Shown here: one piece after another, positions 26,301 through 36,000 of the stretch
Position numbering within the stretch: position 1 is the stretch's first letter
How the letters are laid out: the number at the start of each line of letters is the position of its first letter
NCBI RefSeq assembly: GCF_001279525.1
Contig: NZ_LGDY01000058.1
Coordinates: forward strand, 62,001-126,000
Reading direction: 5' to 3'
DNA from: Nocardia sp. NRRL S-836
GTDB taxonomy: Bacteria > Actinomycetota > Actinomycetes > Mycobacteriales > Pseudonocardiaceae
DNA: 64,000 nt
The notes under the pieces: model-generated
Told to the model about the DNA's origin: nothing
What the model saw: the letters and a program-made list of their open reading frames with translations, nothing else
The model's database searches: none
Position numbers and translations under genes: made by a program

Positions 26301-28558
26301 AGCTGTGCGGCACCGGTGGGCGGGACACCGTTGACCCGTACCGCCTGGAACAACGGCTGCGCCTGCTTCACCGCCTTGGGCGCGAACGCCCCGATCTTGG
26401 GCGACCCGTCGGGGTTGACCTTGAGCGTGCCACCGTCGCCGACGTGTGCGCGCAGCGATCCCGCCAGTGCGACGAGGACCCCCATGTCGGCAGGGTCGAC
26501 CCGCACGTCGGTGAGCGGGCCCAGCCGGTCGACCAGTGGGCGGACGCGCTCGATCAGCTGGGCGATCTGGTGACCGCGCGACCTCCAGAGGTTCGCGCGA
26601 CCCGACAGCACCTCCGCCAGCGCGTCGTTCATCCACGTCTCGCGTCGCCGGGACAGGTCCTCCGCTTCCCGCGCGAACCCGTTGAGCCGTTGCCGCAGCA
26701 CGGTTCGGGTGGCCTGGTCGAGGCGCCGTACACCGTCGAACGCGTCGTGCCGGGTGAGACTGCCGTGTCCCTCCTCCGCCGCGATGGCCCGCTGTTCAGC
26801 GGTCACCAAGCCGAAGAACTCCTCCGGCGTGGGGACGTCGGCGAGGTTCAGCAGTTTGAGCCGAGACTCCGGCTCGTCGGCGTTCAGCGCGTCGTCCACC
26901 ACACCGCGGTGCCAGGCAACGACATCCGTCGACGGCAGCGGTGACGGTGCGGCTTCCCCGACCTCGACGAGATCGGCCAGCCAGCCGAACCGCTGCCGCT
27001 CGGCTTCCAAGCGCTGCGCGATGGCGGCCAGCGTGCCGCGGTAGACCGCGACGTCGTACTCGGTGACCTCCCTGGTCCGCGCATCGAGGAGCCGCCGGTG
27101 CAAGCCGGCACGGCGCAGGCGGAGCTCCTCGATCGCCGCCGTGTGTTCGTCAACGGCCCTCCGAGCCGCCTCGGCGTCGTACTCGCTGGCCACGTGGCTG
27201 ATCCGCTCGACGGCGACCTTGAGGTCCGCCAGATCGGAGCGCGAGGAGCCGACGACCGACACGGCCAGCGGCGCGATGGCCTCCGGCAGCTTCGCCCGCA
27301 CCTCCTTCAACGCGCGATCGGTGTGCGCGGTCACGAGTACGCGCTTGCCCTGTGCGAGCAGGTGCGACAGGAGCGCGGCGACGGTGTGGGTCTTGCCGGT
27401 TCCCGGTGGTCCCTGCACGAGGACCTGTGCCTTCGCGTCGACCTGGGTCAGAACGCGCAGCTGCTGATCGTTGACCGGCAGGGGCAGGAACGGCTCGGCG
27501 TCGAGCTCGACCAGCGCGCCGGTCGCGAGCGACCTCTCCGCGGCCGGCCGGTGGTCCGGGTCGACGAGCGGGAGCAGCCCGTCCGGCACGACGCCGGACT
27601 CGCCGATCTGGCCGGCCACCGAGTCGAGGATGTCGACGATCCCCTGCCGGGACCGACGGCGAAGGACAACCGCGGGGGCGAACGCCGCCACCGCGTGCGC
27701 GCCCGGCTTCTGCGGTTCGTCCTCGTCGAGGTACGTGGCTTCGGCGTCGAGGGCGTGCACCAACCGGCGCAGCACACCGCCCACTTCTTCACGGCACAGC
27801 ACAGCCGCGGTGACCTCGCTGGCCTCGTTCCTGATCTGCACCACGTGCTGCGGGTTGGCCACCCGCCCTGGATCGACCATGTCGAGCTCGATGTTCAGGC
27901 CCTCGGCGGTCTCCGCGTGGTGGAGGGTCAACCGGCCGGTCTCGTCGTCGAAGCGGATCACAGCGGGCACCGTGGCAAGGTGACGGCGCACCGCGTAGTG
28001 CCCAGGGGGCGCCCATGACAAGCACCCGACGCCTACGACCAGCTCCAGTTCCTCAGCATGCCCTGCGGCGGTGACGTAAGCGGTGAACAGCTCGTTGTAG
28101 ACGTCGCGTGCCGGTCGGTCGTTCCTCTCCCGCTCGGCCCACGTGGTCCAGAGGGACTCCCAGCCGGAATGCGCTTCCCGGATGCCTGGCGCGTCCTCGA
28201 GCGCGGTGAGCTGCGGCTCCTCGCCGATCGTGGAACGCAGCCGAGGTGCCGCGTCGGGATCGTCCCACTCCCCGTCCAGCCAGGGCTTCAGCTCGGCATC
28301 AGGCTCCGGCGGGTCTTGGTGCGCGACACGTTCCACGGTGAGCAAAGAGCCCCCGGCCTCGAACACCGCGTCATGGTGCGCCGGGTGAACAGCAGGGTGC
28401 TCCGGCAACCGCCCGAACCACAACACCGACGCGTAGCTGTCGGTCGTACGAGCCGGGTTGGACTTGAGCTGCTGGCTGCGGGCGAGGAACTGGAACAGCC
28501 GCACCGCTCGATCAACCGTCTTGTCCTGCTGACCTCGAGCGGCCCCACCGTTCGCCAC
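23384..28558 (-). CDS. SF1 helicase with C-terminal Vsr-like nuclease
   Basis: 1,724 residues from GTG 28558, which has an AAGGGGG site six bases upstream; GTG 28579 is the longer alternative. An N-terminal region of about 370 residues is unrecognised. Walker A GPPGTGKTHT lies near 383 and Walker B VVVDEASQAGLEATF near 1070. GDDKQVSPSAVG, DFQGSERNVMFLSM and YNVAASRAKDQMW complete a UPF1/DNA2-like SF1B helicase. A Vsr/MTES_1575-like nuclease follows (LAVECDGDAWHG near 1412, then FFRIRESEFY), and a C-terminal domain resembling DUF3320. Similar helicase-Vsr architectures occur among single-gene anti-phage proteins such as Hhe. Defence function is inferred; the gene stands alone. Confidence 0.85.
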   Translation of the reverse strand: MANGGAARGQQDKTVDRAVRLFQFLARSQQLKSNPARTTDSYASVLWFGRLPEHPAVHPAHHDAVFEAGGSLLTVERVAHQDPPEPDAELKPWLDGEWDDPDAAPRLRSTIGEEPQLTALEDAPGIREAHSGWESLWTTWAERERNDRPARDVYNELFTAYVTAAGHAEELELVVGVGCLSWAPPGHYAVRRHLATVPAVIRFDDETGRLTLHHAETAEGLNIELDMVDPGRVANPQHVVQIRNEASEVTAAVLCREEVGGVLRRLVHALDAEATYLDEDEPQKPGAHAVAAFAPAVVLRRRSRQGIVDILDSVAGQIGESGVVPDGLLPLVDPDHRPAAERSLATGALVELDAEPFLPLPVNDQQLRVLTQVDAKAQVLVQGPPGTGKTHTVAALLSHLLAQGKRVLVTAHTDRALKEVRAKLPEAIAPLAVSVVGSSRSDLADLKVAVERISHVASEYDAEAARRAVDEHTAAIEELRLRRAGLHRRLLDARTREVTEYDVAVYRGTLAAIAQRLEAERQRFGWLADLVEVGEAAPSPLPSTDVVAWHRGVVDDALNADEPESRLKLLNLADVPTPEEFFGLVTAEQRAIAAEEGHGSLTRHDAFDGVRRLDQATRTVLRQRLNGFAREAEDLSRRRETWMNDALAEVLSGRANLWRSRGHQIAQLIERVRPLVDRLGPLTDVRVDPADMGVLVALAGSLRAHVGDGGTLKVNPDGSPKIGAFAPKAVKQAQPLFQAVRVNGVPPTGAAQLDLFLIWADGSRVLEALDRAWPDSVHVPAEDTLSERLQWHVTELEQLRRVLALGEALEAEERGLAGLALPRPNWTDLGAVQTYARLVDAAAASDARTAATLPLLEVVRTTSDVAQWGDAAPCVKHLAQAAEERDHEAYAVAHHRLVRLTEVAELTRRRDEVAAAFAQALPQVYQAISSDPRDPAWTERLAGWDAAWSWAVARAWVLNRGDEDVNALQTEMLNVEEQVRRRVEQLAAERAWGHAVSPERLSGRARADLLQYAQLVKLLGKGTGVYANQRRADIRAAMGRCRPAVPVWIMPVYRIAEQFRVQPDMFDVVVVDEASQAGLEATFLQFLAPKIVVIGDDKQVSPSAVGTDQQQLRDLAEQYLWDDPHRASWQEPKRSLFDEAKMRFEGMITLVEHRRCVPEIIGFSNRIAYEPDGIRLVPVRQYGADRLEPIKPVFLDNGYERGVTDKVNPAEADAIVDQIEKCIADPRYDGLTFGVVSLLGRAQAKRIEKRLLERIPPEEWKARDLRCGDSADFQGSERNVMFLSMVKAPEPGVRISSLTQDMYVQRYNVAASRAKDQMWVFHSLRLSDLGNREDMRFQLLDYCYALSGRADGAGEDRRSVVPDDRRVEPFDSLFEQRVFNRLVDRGYSVVPQFPAESYRIDLVVVGAKARLAVECDGDAWHGPDAYERDLARQRDLERCGWTFFRIRESEFYVDRPAVLARLWDALHQLDIHPSGWTPEADIPAVAAVPTQSPRVEAMPPQAAAVVAPPAEVVLTPEPVVREPARSEVDDEWQAIAGQVEHRPVTDEQEVDREAAADVVLAAYEQYGGTVVQLGDATRQDVLSGLLRLVEAEGPVLGSRLHTAYVRASGAVRVTKTVAAELNKAISYAVRTGELIEDNPLGESGVKPRTYRLPGQPEVRTRQLGPRSLDEVPPAELAALFDHVAAREQHLGEEALQRAVLELLGLKRLTDNVKNRLAAVRTLRP

Positions 28559-28755
28559 GCCGTTCCCCCTTTTCGCCACCGAACAGACGAAGTGCTCATC
28601 GTCGACCGGGGGCGAGGTGCTACAGCCGAAACCACACCGTTACGTTCGACGTGCTGGTCCCGCGGTCGTGAAGCCGTGGCACAGCAACAGCTTCACGACC
28701 GCTCGATTCACACGTTCGGGTGATGGCGGCCGCGTCCGCCGCAGCTACACCGGGA

Positions 28756-29076
28756 TCAGAGCCGTACCAGGTGCGACTGCCGCACCGCCTCGCGATCGCC
28801 GTCAGACAGCTCTTCCGGCAACCACGCCCGCAACGCGCGGCCGAACATCAGCACCGTCCGCCACATGTCCCACAGCGCGACGAGCGTGCCCGCCAGCACC
28901 ACCGACGCCGCCACGGCCAGCACACCGTCGTCCCTGAGCAGCAGCACGACCGCGACAACGGCCCACAGCTGGATGACGGTGTACAGGATCACGAGCAGCA
29001 TCTGCTCCGTGTACTTGCGCCGGGCTCGCAGCACCTGGGCGCGGGAGTCGGGGTCGGGCAGAGGGTGGCGCTTCAT
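28756..29076 (-). CDS. Small two-helix membrane protein
   Basis: 106 residues from ATG 29076, preceded by AGGAG at five bases. Two adjacent membrane helices (LLVILYTVIQLWAVVAVVLLL and LAVAASVVLAGTLVALW) sit between charged ends. No family recognised. It lies between the helicase and Crp genes on the same strand without overlaps, so operon membership is unclear. Confidence 0.7.
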   Translation of the reverse strand: MKRHPLPDPDSRAQVLRARRKYTEQMLLVILYTVIQLWAVVAVVLLLRDDGVLAVAASVVLAGTLVALWDMWRTVLMFGRALRAWLPEELSDGDREAVRQSHLVRL

Positions 29077-29145
29077 GACGGCTCCTGGGGGTTCCTCGGC
29101 GAACTGTGCCACCCAGGTAACCGCCAGAACCCCGGAAAGTCTGCG

Positions 29146-29799
29146 TCAGATGCCGCACCGGACACGCAATTCTTCCTCGCGAAGAATCTCTACCCGATTG
29201 CGCCGGGTGCAGATGACTCCCTCATCCCGCAGCACTTTCAACGTCCGCACGAGAGTCTCCCGCGAAATGCCCACAATGCTGGCCAGTTCTTGTTGGCTGA
29301 GCGGCACCGTCGCCATCAGCTCGTCCCCCTCGCGGTGCGCCAGGAGGACGAGCGCCGCACCGACCCGGTACAGCGACGGGCCGGTGCGGAGGTCCTGTCG
29401 ATCGCCCGAAGCACGCTGGCGCGACACCACCACGCGCAGCACCGTCCACGTGATGCCCGGCCGCGTCCTGCACAACGCCTCCAGCGCGCGGGCGGAAATC
29501 ATCAAGCCGTACACAGGATCTATCGCGGTCACGGACGCGGAGCGGCCCATGCCGTCCACTGCGGAGAGCTCGCCCACGATCTCACCAGGACCTCGCACGG
29601 CGAGCAAGGTCTCCACCCCTGTGGCGGCGACCCGGCTCACCCGGACCCGCCCCCGCAGCACCACCAACACGTTGTGCGACGGGTCGCCTTGGTGACAGAT
29701 CACCGACCTGGGCGAGAATTCGACACCGGTCGCCACGCCCTGCAACGCTGAGCGATCGGCGGCGTCCAGCATCCCCCAGAATGACCGGTCAATCCTCAT
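29146..29799 (-). CDS. Crp/Fnr-family transcription regulator
   Basis: 217 residues from ATG 29799. A cyclic-nucleotide-binding-type beta-roll (about 25-130, with GELSAVDG) is joined to a winged helix whose recognition helix reads SRETLVRTLKVL. It lacks the N-terminal cysteine cluster of oxygen-sensing FNR, so it does not look like a 4Fe-4S sensor. It is divergent from the VMAP operon and a perfect FNR-type palindrome lies about 50 bases before its start. The Arg-Glu-Thr pattern of the recognition helix is closer to CRP than to FNR, so which half-site it prefers is unsettled. Confidence 0.93.
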   Translation of the reverse strand: MRIDRSFWGMLDAADRSALQGVATGVEFSPRSVICHQGDPSHNVLVVLRGRVRVSRVAATGVETLLAVRGPGEIVGELSAVDGMGRSASVTAIDPVYGLMISARALEALCRTRPGITWTVLRVVVSRQRASGDRQDLRTGPSLYRVGAALVLLAHREGDELMATVPLSQQELASIVGISRETLVRTLKVLRDEGVICTRRNRVEILREEELRVRCGI

Positions 29800-29841
29800 G
29801 CTTCCATGATTCCGGCAATCGCACGACGGCGATTGACCCGA

Positions 29842-29855
29842 TTGATCTAAATCAA
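29842..29855. promoter_or_regulatory. Perfect FNR-type box
   Basis: TTGATCTAAATCAA matches the FNR/DNR consensus TTGATNNNNATCAA at all ten fixed bases. It is centred about 50 bases before the Crp/Fnr gene start and 76 bases before the VMAP start, so it could control either divergent promoter. Binding by the adjacent Crp/Fnr protein is inferred. Confidence 0.7.
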
Positions 29856-29924
29856 AGCCGGAATAGGGCAACACCGCGTTCTCGCACGGATAATGAACCG
29901 CTACCTGAGCAGGTGGGAGAGCCC

Positions 29925-32030
29925 GTGGAGGAGACACCACGCGCCGAGCCGCGAACCGTGCTGGCCGTGGACGTCGAGAAGTTCAGCGATCCCAACCGGA
30001 CGAACCACCACAAGCTCGTCGCGCACGACGGCCTCTACCACGCCCTGTACCGGGCGCTGCACGAGAGCGGTATCGACGAGCGGAGCTGGCACCAGGAGGA
30101 TCGCGGTGACGGGGCGATGTTCCTCTTCACCGCCGACGTGGCCAAACAGCGGCTGTCCGACTTCCTCCTCCGCCGGCTGGCCGCGAACCTGTTGCGCTAC
30201 AACGCCACCTTCACCCAGGAGGCACACATCCGGCTGCGGGTCGCACTGCACTTCGGTGAGGTCACGTTCAACGCGCAGGGCGTGGTCGGTGACTGCGTGA
30301 ACCTCACCTTCCGGCTGCTCGACGCCCCTCCGCTCAAGACCGCGCTCGCCGACTCGTCCAGTGTGCTGGCGGTGATCGTGTCGAAGACGTTCTACGAAGA
30401 CGTCCTGCGGCACGACCCTGCCGCCGAACCGCAGGCGTACCGGCAGGTCGAGGTCGCCGTCAAGGAGACTTCGACCTCGGCGTGGATCCGGCTGTCCGCC
30501 GAGTCGGTTCAGGTAGCGGCCCCACCGGCACCGGTGGCGACACCCGTGGAAGTCGACGACCCCCTCGTCGCGGGAAGCGGTGAGACGCTCGGCGTCCTCG
30601 CCGAACTGATCTCCAGAACGCCGTTGATGGCACGCCTGGATGACCGGCGGCTGTGCCTCCAACTGCTGAACAGCTCGGTGACACCACGGGTCGATGTGAC
30701 CGAGTTCAGCGACGCCCGGCTCCACGTCTACTCCATGGTGCTCGCCTGCGCTCGTCGGCCGGGAGCCATGCGCGCGCTGCTGCGCACCTTGCGGCGGTTA
30801 CAACCAGACGCACCGGAGCTGGACCAGATCAGCGGCCTCGTGGACGAAATGGCCACCCAGGAGCTGTTCGACGAACACGACCGTCGGGCGCTCGTCGAGC
30901 TGCTGCAGGGCAGCGACTTCCCGCAGCTGAGCGACTGCTACCGGGCCGCGGCCGGCAGCCAGGCCAGTCCGCTGCCGCCGGGAAGGCACGACACCGTCGA
31001 CGTGATCGGCAGGCTGGAACGGATGAACGCCCGCCCGGATGGTGTACCTCCCGCGCTGGCCCTGCTCGAGCACCTGGCGTTGCACGCGGGGGACGTTCTC
31101 TCGCCGCGACTCCGGCAGTTCTCCGAGCACCAGGCACAGGAGATGGGCCTGCACCGGGAACTGCTGGCACTACGCGGCTCGATCTCCACGGATGCCACGG
31201 AAACGGTGGCGCCCGCTGCGGCATCGCTGGTGCTGCGGCTGCAACCGCACGGCGTCGAACCCGACCTGTACCTGCTCTCCGAGTGGCGGCAAGCGAACTC
31301 GGCGACCTGGTCACCGCAACGCGGCCACGACTACACCGGCAACCTCGCCGAGATCCGGGTGCGGGTCGGCGAACTGGTCGGCCAGGCCGAGGGGTGGGCC
31401 GAGAACGCCAGCACCATCTCGATCGAGTTCCTCCTGCCGAAGGACCTGCTCAACCTGCCGGTCGAGCAGTGGCTGGCCGCCTCCGACGAGGTCGCCACCC
31501 CCATCGGCATCGACTACCTGGTGTCCCTGCGCTCGCTGGAACGGAGTCGAGACCGGGAGAAGCACCGCCGGTGGCGACAACGCTGGAGCCATCTGCAGTC
31601 GCTGCTCAGGGCCGGCGACAGCCCCGTCGAGGAGGCCGTCCACCGCAGCCAGCTCGACGGCCCCAGACACCTGCAGAAACTCGACGCCAGGCTCGCGCTC
31701 GCCAAGAGCGTCGTGGCGCTCGTCCTCTCCGATCCACCAGCTGATCGCGAGAGCATCGGCCGGATGGAGGTCGCGATAGCACTCAAGTCCGGCGTGCCGG
31801 TGATGATCTGGCACCGCCACGACTGCGCCGCCAAGGCGTTCCACGCCGCCGTCGACGACCTGGTCGGCGACGGCGGTCTGGGCAAACTGCTGGAGAACGC
31901 CATGAAACTACGCGGTCAGGCCCAGTGTTCCGACGACTGCGACGCGCACCCCGGCACCCACATCAGCGTCCTCTGGGACGACCCGGACCGCCAGGTCGAG
32001 CCCTTGCCACAGGAGGTGGTCGCTCCGTGA
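29925..32030 (+). CDS. VMAP-type protein with class III cyclase-like N-terminus
   Basis: 701 residues from GTG 29925, which follows GGGAGA; the frame opens earlier but would overlap the Crp gene. Residues about 10-190 resemble a class III nucleotide cyclase: metal-binding Asp16 in AVDVEKFS and Asp62 in RGDGAMF, and the Asn126/Arg130 pair in VNLTFR. A middle helical region (about 225-300) resembles effector-associated domain EAD2. The C-terminal 280 residues match the VMAP-C domain (FLLPKDLLNLPVEQW, YLVSLRSLERSR). VMAP proteins form ternary vWA-MoxR-VMAP conflict systems; MoxR and a vWA-like protein follow here with GTGA and ATGA overlaps. Cyclase activity is untested. Confidence 0.82.
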   Translation: MEETPRAEPRTVLAVDVEKFSDPNRTNHHKLVAHDGLYHALYRALHESGIDERSWHQEDRGDGAMFLFTADVAKQRLSDFLLRRLAANLLRYNATFTQEAHIRLRVALHFGEVTFNAQGVVGDCVNLTFRLLDAPPLKTALADSSSVLAVIVSKTFYEDVLRHDPAAEPQAYRQVEVAVKETSTSAWIRLSAESVQVAAPPAPVATPVEVDDPLVAGSGETLGVLAELISRTPLMARLDDRRLCLQLLNSSVTPRVDVTEFSDARLHVYSMVLACARRPGAMRALLRTLRRLQPDAPELDQISGLVDEMATQELFDEHDRRALVELLQGSDFPQLSDCYRAAAGSQASPLPPGRHDTVDVIGRLERMNARPDGVPPALALLEHLALHAGDVLSPRLRQFSEHQAQEMGLHRELLALRGSISTDATETVAPAAASLVLRLQPHGVEPDLYLLSEWRQANSATWSPQRGHDYTGNLAEIRVRVGELVGQAEGWAENASTISIEFLLPKDLLNLPVEQWLAASDEVATPIGIDYLVSLRSLERSRDREKHRRWRQRWSHLQSLLRAGDSPVEEAVHRSQLDGPRHLQKLDARLALAKSVVALVLSDPPADRESIGRMEVAIALKSGVPVMIWHRHDCAAKAFHAAVDDLVGDGGLGKLLENAMKLRGQAQCSDDCDAHPGTHISVLWDDPDRQVEPLPQEVVAP

Positions 32031-33061
32031 CCCGTACCGAGAACTGGCACATCTACACCGGCACGGGCCAACCCTGCGCCGATGTTGATCTGCGGACGAA
32101 CCTGCCGGAACCGCCGCCGTGGCGGACGTTCGGCGGCGGTCCCGCGCTTCCGCTGCCGGAGGGCGACGAGCACGACAACAGCAGGCGGATCGGCGCACCG
32201 GACGCGGACAGTTCCTACCCCGCGGGCCGTCACGAGATCGACATGGTCAACGCTGCGCTGTTGCTGCGCAGGCCGTTGCTCGTCACCGGCGGCCCCGGCA
32301 CGGGGAAGACGAGCCTGGCGTACCGGGTGGCACGGGAGCTCAACCTCGGGCCGGTTCTGAGGTGGCCGATCACGAGCAACACGAAGCTGCGACAGGACGG
32401 TCTGTACGAGTACGACGCCATCGGCCGGGTGCATGCGTCCAGCGCGAAAGCGAGTGGAATGACCGACGAACCGACCGACATCGGCGACTTCGTCCACCTC
32501 GGCCCTCTCGGCACGGCGTTGCTCCCGTACGAGCTCCCGCGGGTCCTGGTGATCGACGAGATCGACAAGGCGGACCTGTCACTGCCCAACGACCTGCTCG
32601 CCGTGCTGGAGGACGGCGAGTACCTGGTCCGCGAGCTCGCCCGGATAGCCCGGAGGACACCGAAGGTGACGGTGCACACGGCTGATCCGGGCGGTAGCGC
32701 GCAGGTCGTCGAAGGCCGGGTGGTGTGCCAGGCGTTCCCGTTCATCGTGTTCACCAGCAACCGGGAGCGGGAGTTCCCGCCGGCGTTCCTGCGCCGCACG
32801 CTGCAACTGGAGATGCAGCCGCCCAACGAGGAACAGCTCGCGAGCATGATCGCGGCACACTTCCGGGACGTGTCGGGAAACTCCGCCGACCTCATCCAGA
32901 AGTTCCTGCGCCGCAGCGAGTCCGAGGGCGGACTCGCCATCGACCAGTTGCTGAACACGGTCCAGCTCGCCACCTCCGGCAAACTCGACACGGACAGGGC
33001 CTCGTGGAGACGTCTCCGCGACGCCCTGTGGCACAGGCTCTCCACCACGGGGTTCGAATGA
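32027..33061 (+). CDS. MoxR-family AAA+ ATPase
   Basis: 344 residues with Walker A GGPGTGKT at 88-95, Walker B VLVIDEID at 173-180, a sensor-1 FTSNREREFPPAFLRR block and a C-terminal lid. GTG 32027 is preceded by AGGAGG and overlaps the VMAP stop (GTGA); its own stop overlaps the next start (ATGA). MoxR proteins are chaperone-like ATPases working with vWA partners. Here it links the VMAP and vWA/NB-ARC proteins. Confidence 0.93.
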   Translation: MTRTENWHIYTGTGQPCADVDLRTNLPEPPPWRTFGGGPALPLPEGDEHDNSRRIGAPDADSSYPAGRHEIDMVNAALLLRRPLLVTGGPGTGKTSLAYRVARELNLGPVLRWPITSNTKLRQDGLYEYDAIGRVHASSAKASGMTDEPTDIGDFVHLGPLGTALLPYELPRVLVIDEIDKADLSLPNDLLAVLEDGEYLVRELARIARRTPKVTVHTADPGGSAQVVEGRVVCQAFPFIVFTSNREREFPPAFLRRTLQLEMQPPNEEQLASMIAAHFRDVSGNSADLIQKFLRRSESEGGLAIDQLLNTVQLATSGKLDTDRASWRRLRDALWHRLSTTGFE

Positions 33062-36000
33062 GCCCGGTGGAGCGCGAACTCACCGCGCGGGAGCTCGCGG
33101 ACGCCCTCTGGCTCGCGGGGCACATGTGGTGGACCGAGAGCAGGGAACTGCCGGAACTCAGCGAGATCCCGACACTGCCCCAGCGCAAGCCCAGAGAGCT
33201 ACCGAAACCGCCTCTTCCGCCACCTCAGCCACCAGGGACAGCTCCCGCTCAATGGCATTCGGCCCCTCCCCGGCTCATCGTCGGCACCTCGCACGGAGAC
33301 ACGCGGGACTCCGCTCCACCGGTCACAGAGCCCCTGCCCAACGCGCGCGCCATCTCGCGCGCACTGCGCCCGCTGAGAAGGCTCGTCCCCGCCGACCGTG
33401 ACGAGGAGTTCGACGAGGAGGCCACCGCGGTCCACGTCGCCGAGTCCGGCATGTGGCTGCCCGCCTTCCGGCCGGCGCTCACCCACCCCTTCGAGGTCGC
33501 GCTCGTCGTCGACACAGCAGCCTTGGACATCTGGCAGCGGGAGATCGCGGACTTCCGGGCGTTGCTGGAGACCCAAGGCGCTTTTCGCACCGTCCGGCTC
33601 CAGTTCGCCAACTTCGACGAAACCAGTGCAAGCGACCTCCTGCTGCGCAGCGGTGCGCCGGACGGCCCGACACGTGGACCGGCTGAGCTGCTCGACCCCA
33701 CCGGACGCCGCCTCGTGCTCGTGGTGACGGACGGCATCGGCAAGGCGTGGCACACGGGCGCAGCCGCCAAGGTGATCGGATACTGGGGCCGTTCGGTGCA
33801 CGTGGCCGTGGTGCACCTGCTGCCGCAGGAGCTGTGGAGTTGGACTGGCATCTCGACCTCGCGGGTCCAGCTGCGGGTACAGGAAGCGGGTGCGCCGAAC
33901 CGCCGCATCCGATACCGGCTGGCCGATGTCTCCGACGAGCGGCCACCGGATACCGCGGTACCAGTGCCCGTGCTCGAACTGCGTCCCGCCTGGCTCGGCC
34001 ACTGGACCCAGCTGGTTCAGGGTGATGACCCCGTCGTGCGCCTCACCACGTTCTTCGCCGACCCGGAGGTCAAGGAGAGCAGCTTCGAGGTCGACCCGCT
34101 GCTGCACCTCGACGCCGCCGAACTGGTCAGCCGGTTCCGGACGATCGCCTCGCCACCGGCGTTCGCGCTCGCCGGACTGCTCGCCGCTGTCCCGGTGCCG
34201 TTGCAGCTGCCGGTCATGACAGCCGTGCGCCGAACCTTGCTTCCAGATGCCGAGCTGTCCCACCTCGCCGAGGTGCTGCTCGGCGGTCTGGTCGTGCGTG
34301 GGGACGCCGAATCCGCAGACACCTACGAGTTCCGGGACGGGCTCCGCCAGGAACTGCTGGCGACCTGCTCGCGGGCGGACACCGCACGAGTTCTGCGCAC
34401 CGTGGCGAACTTGTTCGGGCCGAAATCCGAGGCGGTGCGAGACCTGAAAGCAGCACTCGACGACCCGGACGCGGAAATCTCCGCCGTAACCCCCGAATCC
34501 TTGCCGCATCTTCGCCTGCAGCAGGTCATCTTCCGAGCGATGTCGGGACCTTATGCAAAACGGTCCCACCGTATCAGGGCTATCATCACCGAACTCATGG
34601 ACGGTCAGGCTGAGACGGTCACACACTCCACTGATTCACTTCACACCGTGTCCGATCCTCATCCAGAGGAAGCGCCGTCACAAATGCCTGCGGCCGACTC
34701 AGGAGCTACCGTGACCCTTCACAACGAGGCCTCGCTCGTGGTCTTGCACGAACAACACGACGCCCCGAGCGTCTGGTCCGTTCCTCCGCGCAACTTCAAC
34801 TTCACCGGACGAACCGACATGCTCGCGGACCTGCACACGCGACTCAACTCAGGCGTCACCAACCTGGCCGCCGTGCTCCCCGAAGCGCTGTACGGACTGG
34901 GCGGTATCGGCAAGTCTCAGATCGCGATCGAATACGCCTACCGGCATGCCGACGAGTACGACGTGGTCTGGTGGATTCCCGCAGACGACCCGGCGCACAT
35001 TCGCTCGGTTTTCACAACACTGGCCGAGAAGCTCGGGCTCTCCACCGCAGGTTCCATCAACACCGTGGTCGAGGCGGTACGGGAATCACTGCGATGTGGC
35101 CATCCCCATCGGCGGTGGTTGCTCGTCTTCGACAACGCGGACAAACCGGAGGACGTCCGTCCGTTCTTCCCGACCGGCGGTTCAGGGCACATCCTGGTGA
35201 CGTCCAGGAACTCGCACTGGTCGAACGTCGCGGAGACCGTCGAGGTCGACCTCTTCAGCCGCTCGGAGAGCAAGCAGCTGCTGCAGCGACGAAACCATGG
35301 CCTGACCGACGAGAAGGCCGAGCAGATCGCCGACGTGCTCGGAGACCTCCCCCTGGCGATCGAACAGGCAGCGTCCTGGCTGCGTGGAACGGGCATGAAC
35401 GCCGCCGAGTACCTGTCGTTGTTCGCCCGCAAGCGCGCGGAGCTGCTGGAAGCCGGCATGCCGCTCGACTACCACGTGCCCGTCGCGGCGGCGTGGAACG
35501 TGTCGTTCGATCGACTGAGCGAGGAGAACCCGGCGGCGCTGCAGCTGCTGCAGACCTGCGCCTTTTTCGCACCGGAGCCCATTGACCGGAACATTTTCAT
35601 CGACCTGGACGAAATCCCGGTCCCGGACGAGCTCGCCGCAGCTTTGCGCGACCCGCTGCTGCTCAGCGAGGCGATGCGGCAGATCAACAGGTACAGCCTG
35701 GCCCAAATCGACCCCACGACCAACACGATCGTGCTGCACCGGTTGGTGCAGGGTGCGTTGTTCGATCGGATGACCCCGCAGGAGCGCACCCAGATGCGCC
35801 ACGCCACCCACTTGCTTCTCGCCGCCGATGATCCACGCCGACCGGGCAGTGAGAAGAACTGGCCGAAGTACATCGCACTGCTCCCGCACGTTCGCGCGTC
35901 GAAGACGCAGGAATGCGACGAACCTCGGGTCCGACGCACAGCGTTGAACAGCGCCACGTTCCTCGCCGCATGGGGTGACGTCCAGAGCGGCCTGGAATAC

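Noticed and set aside
29781..29924. N-terminal extension of the VMAP protein
   Set aside because: It would overlap the divergent Crp start and read through the FNR-type box; GTG 29925 has a proper ribosome binding site.
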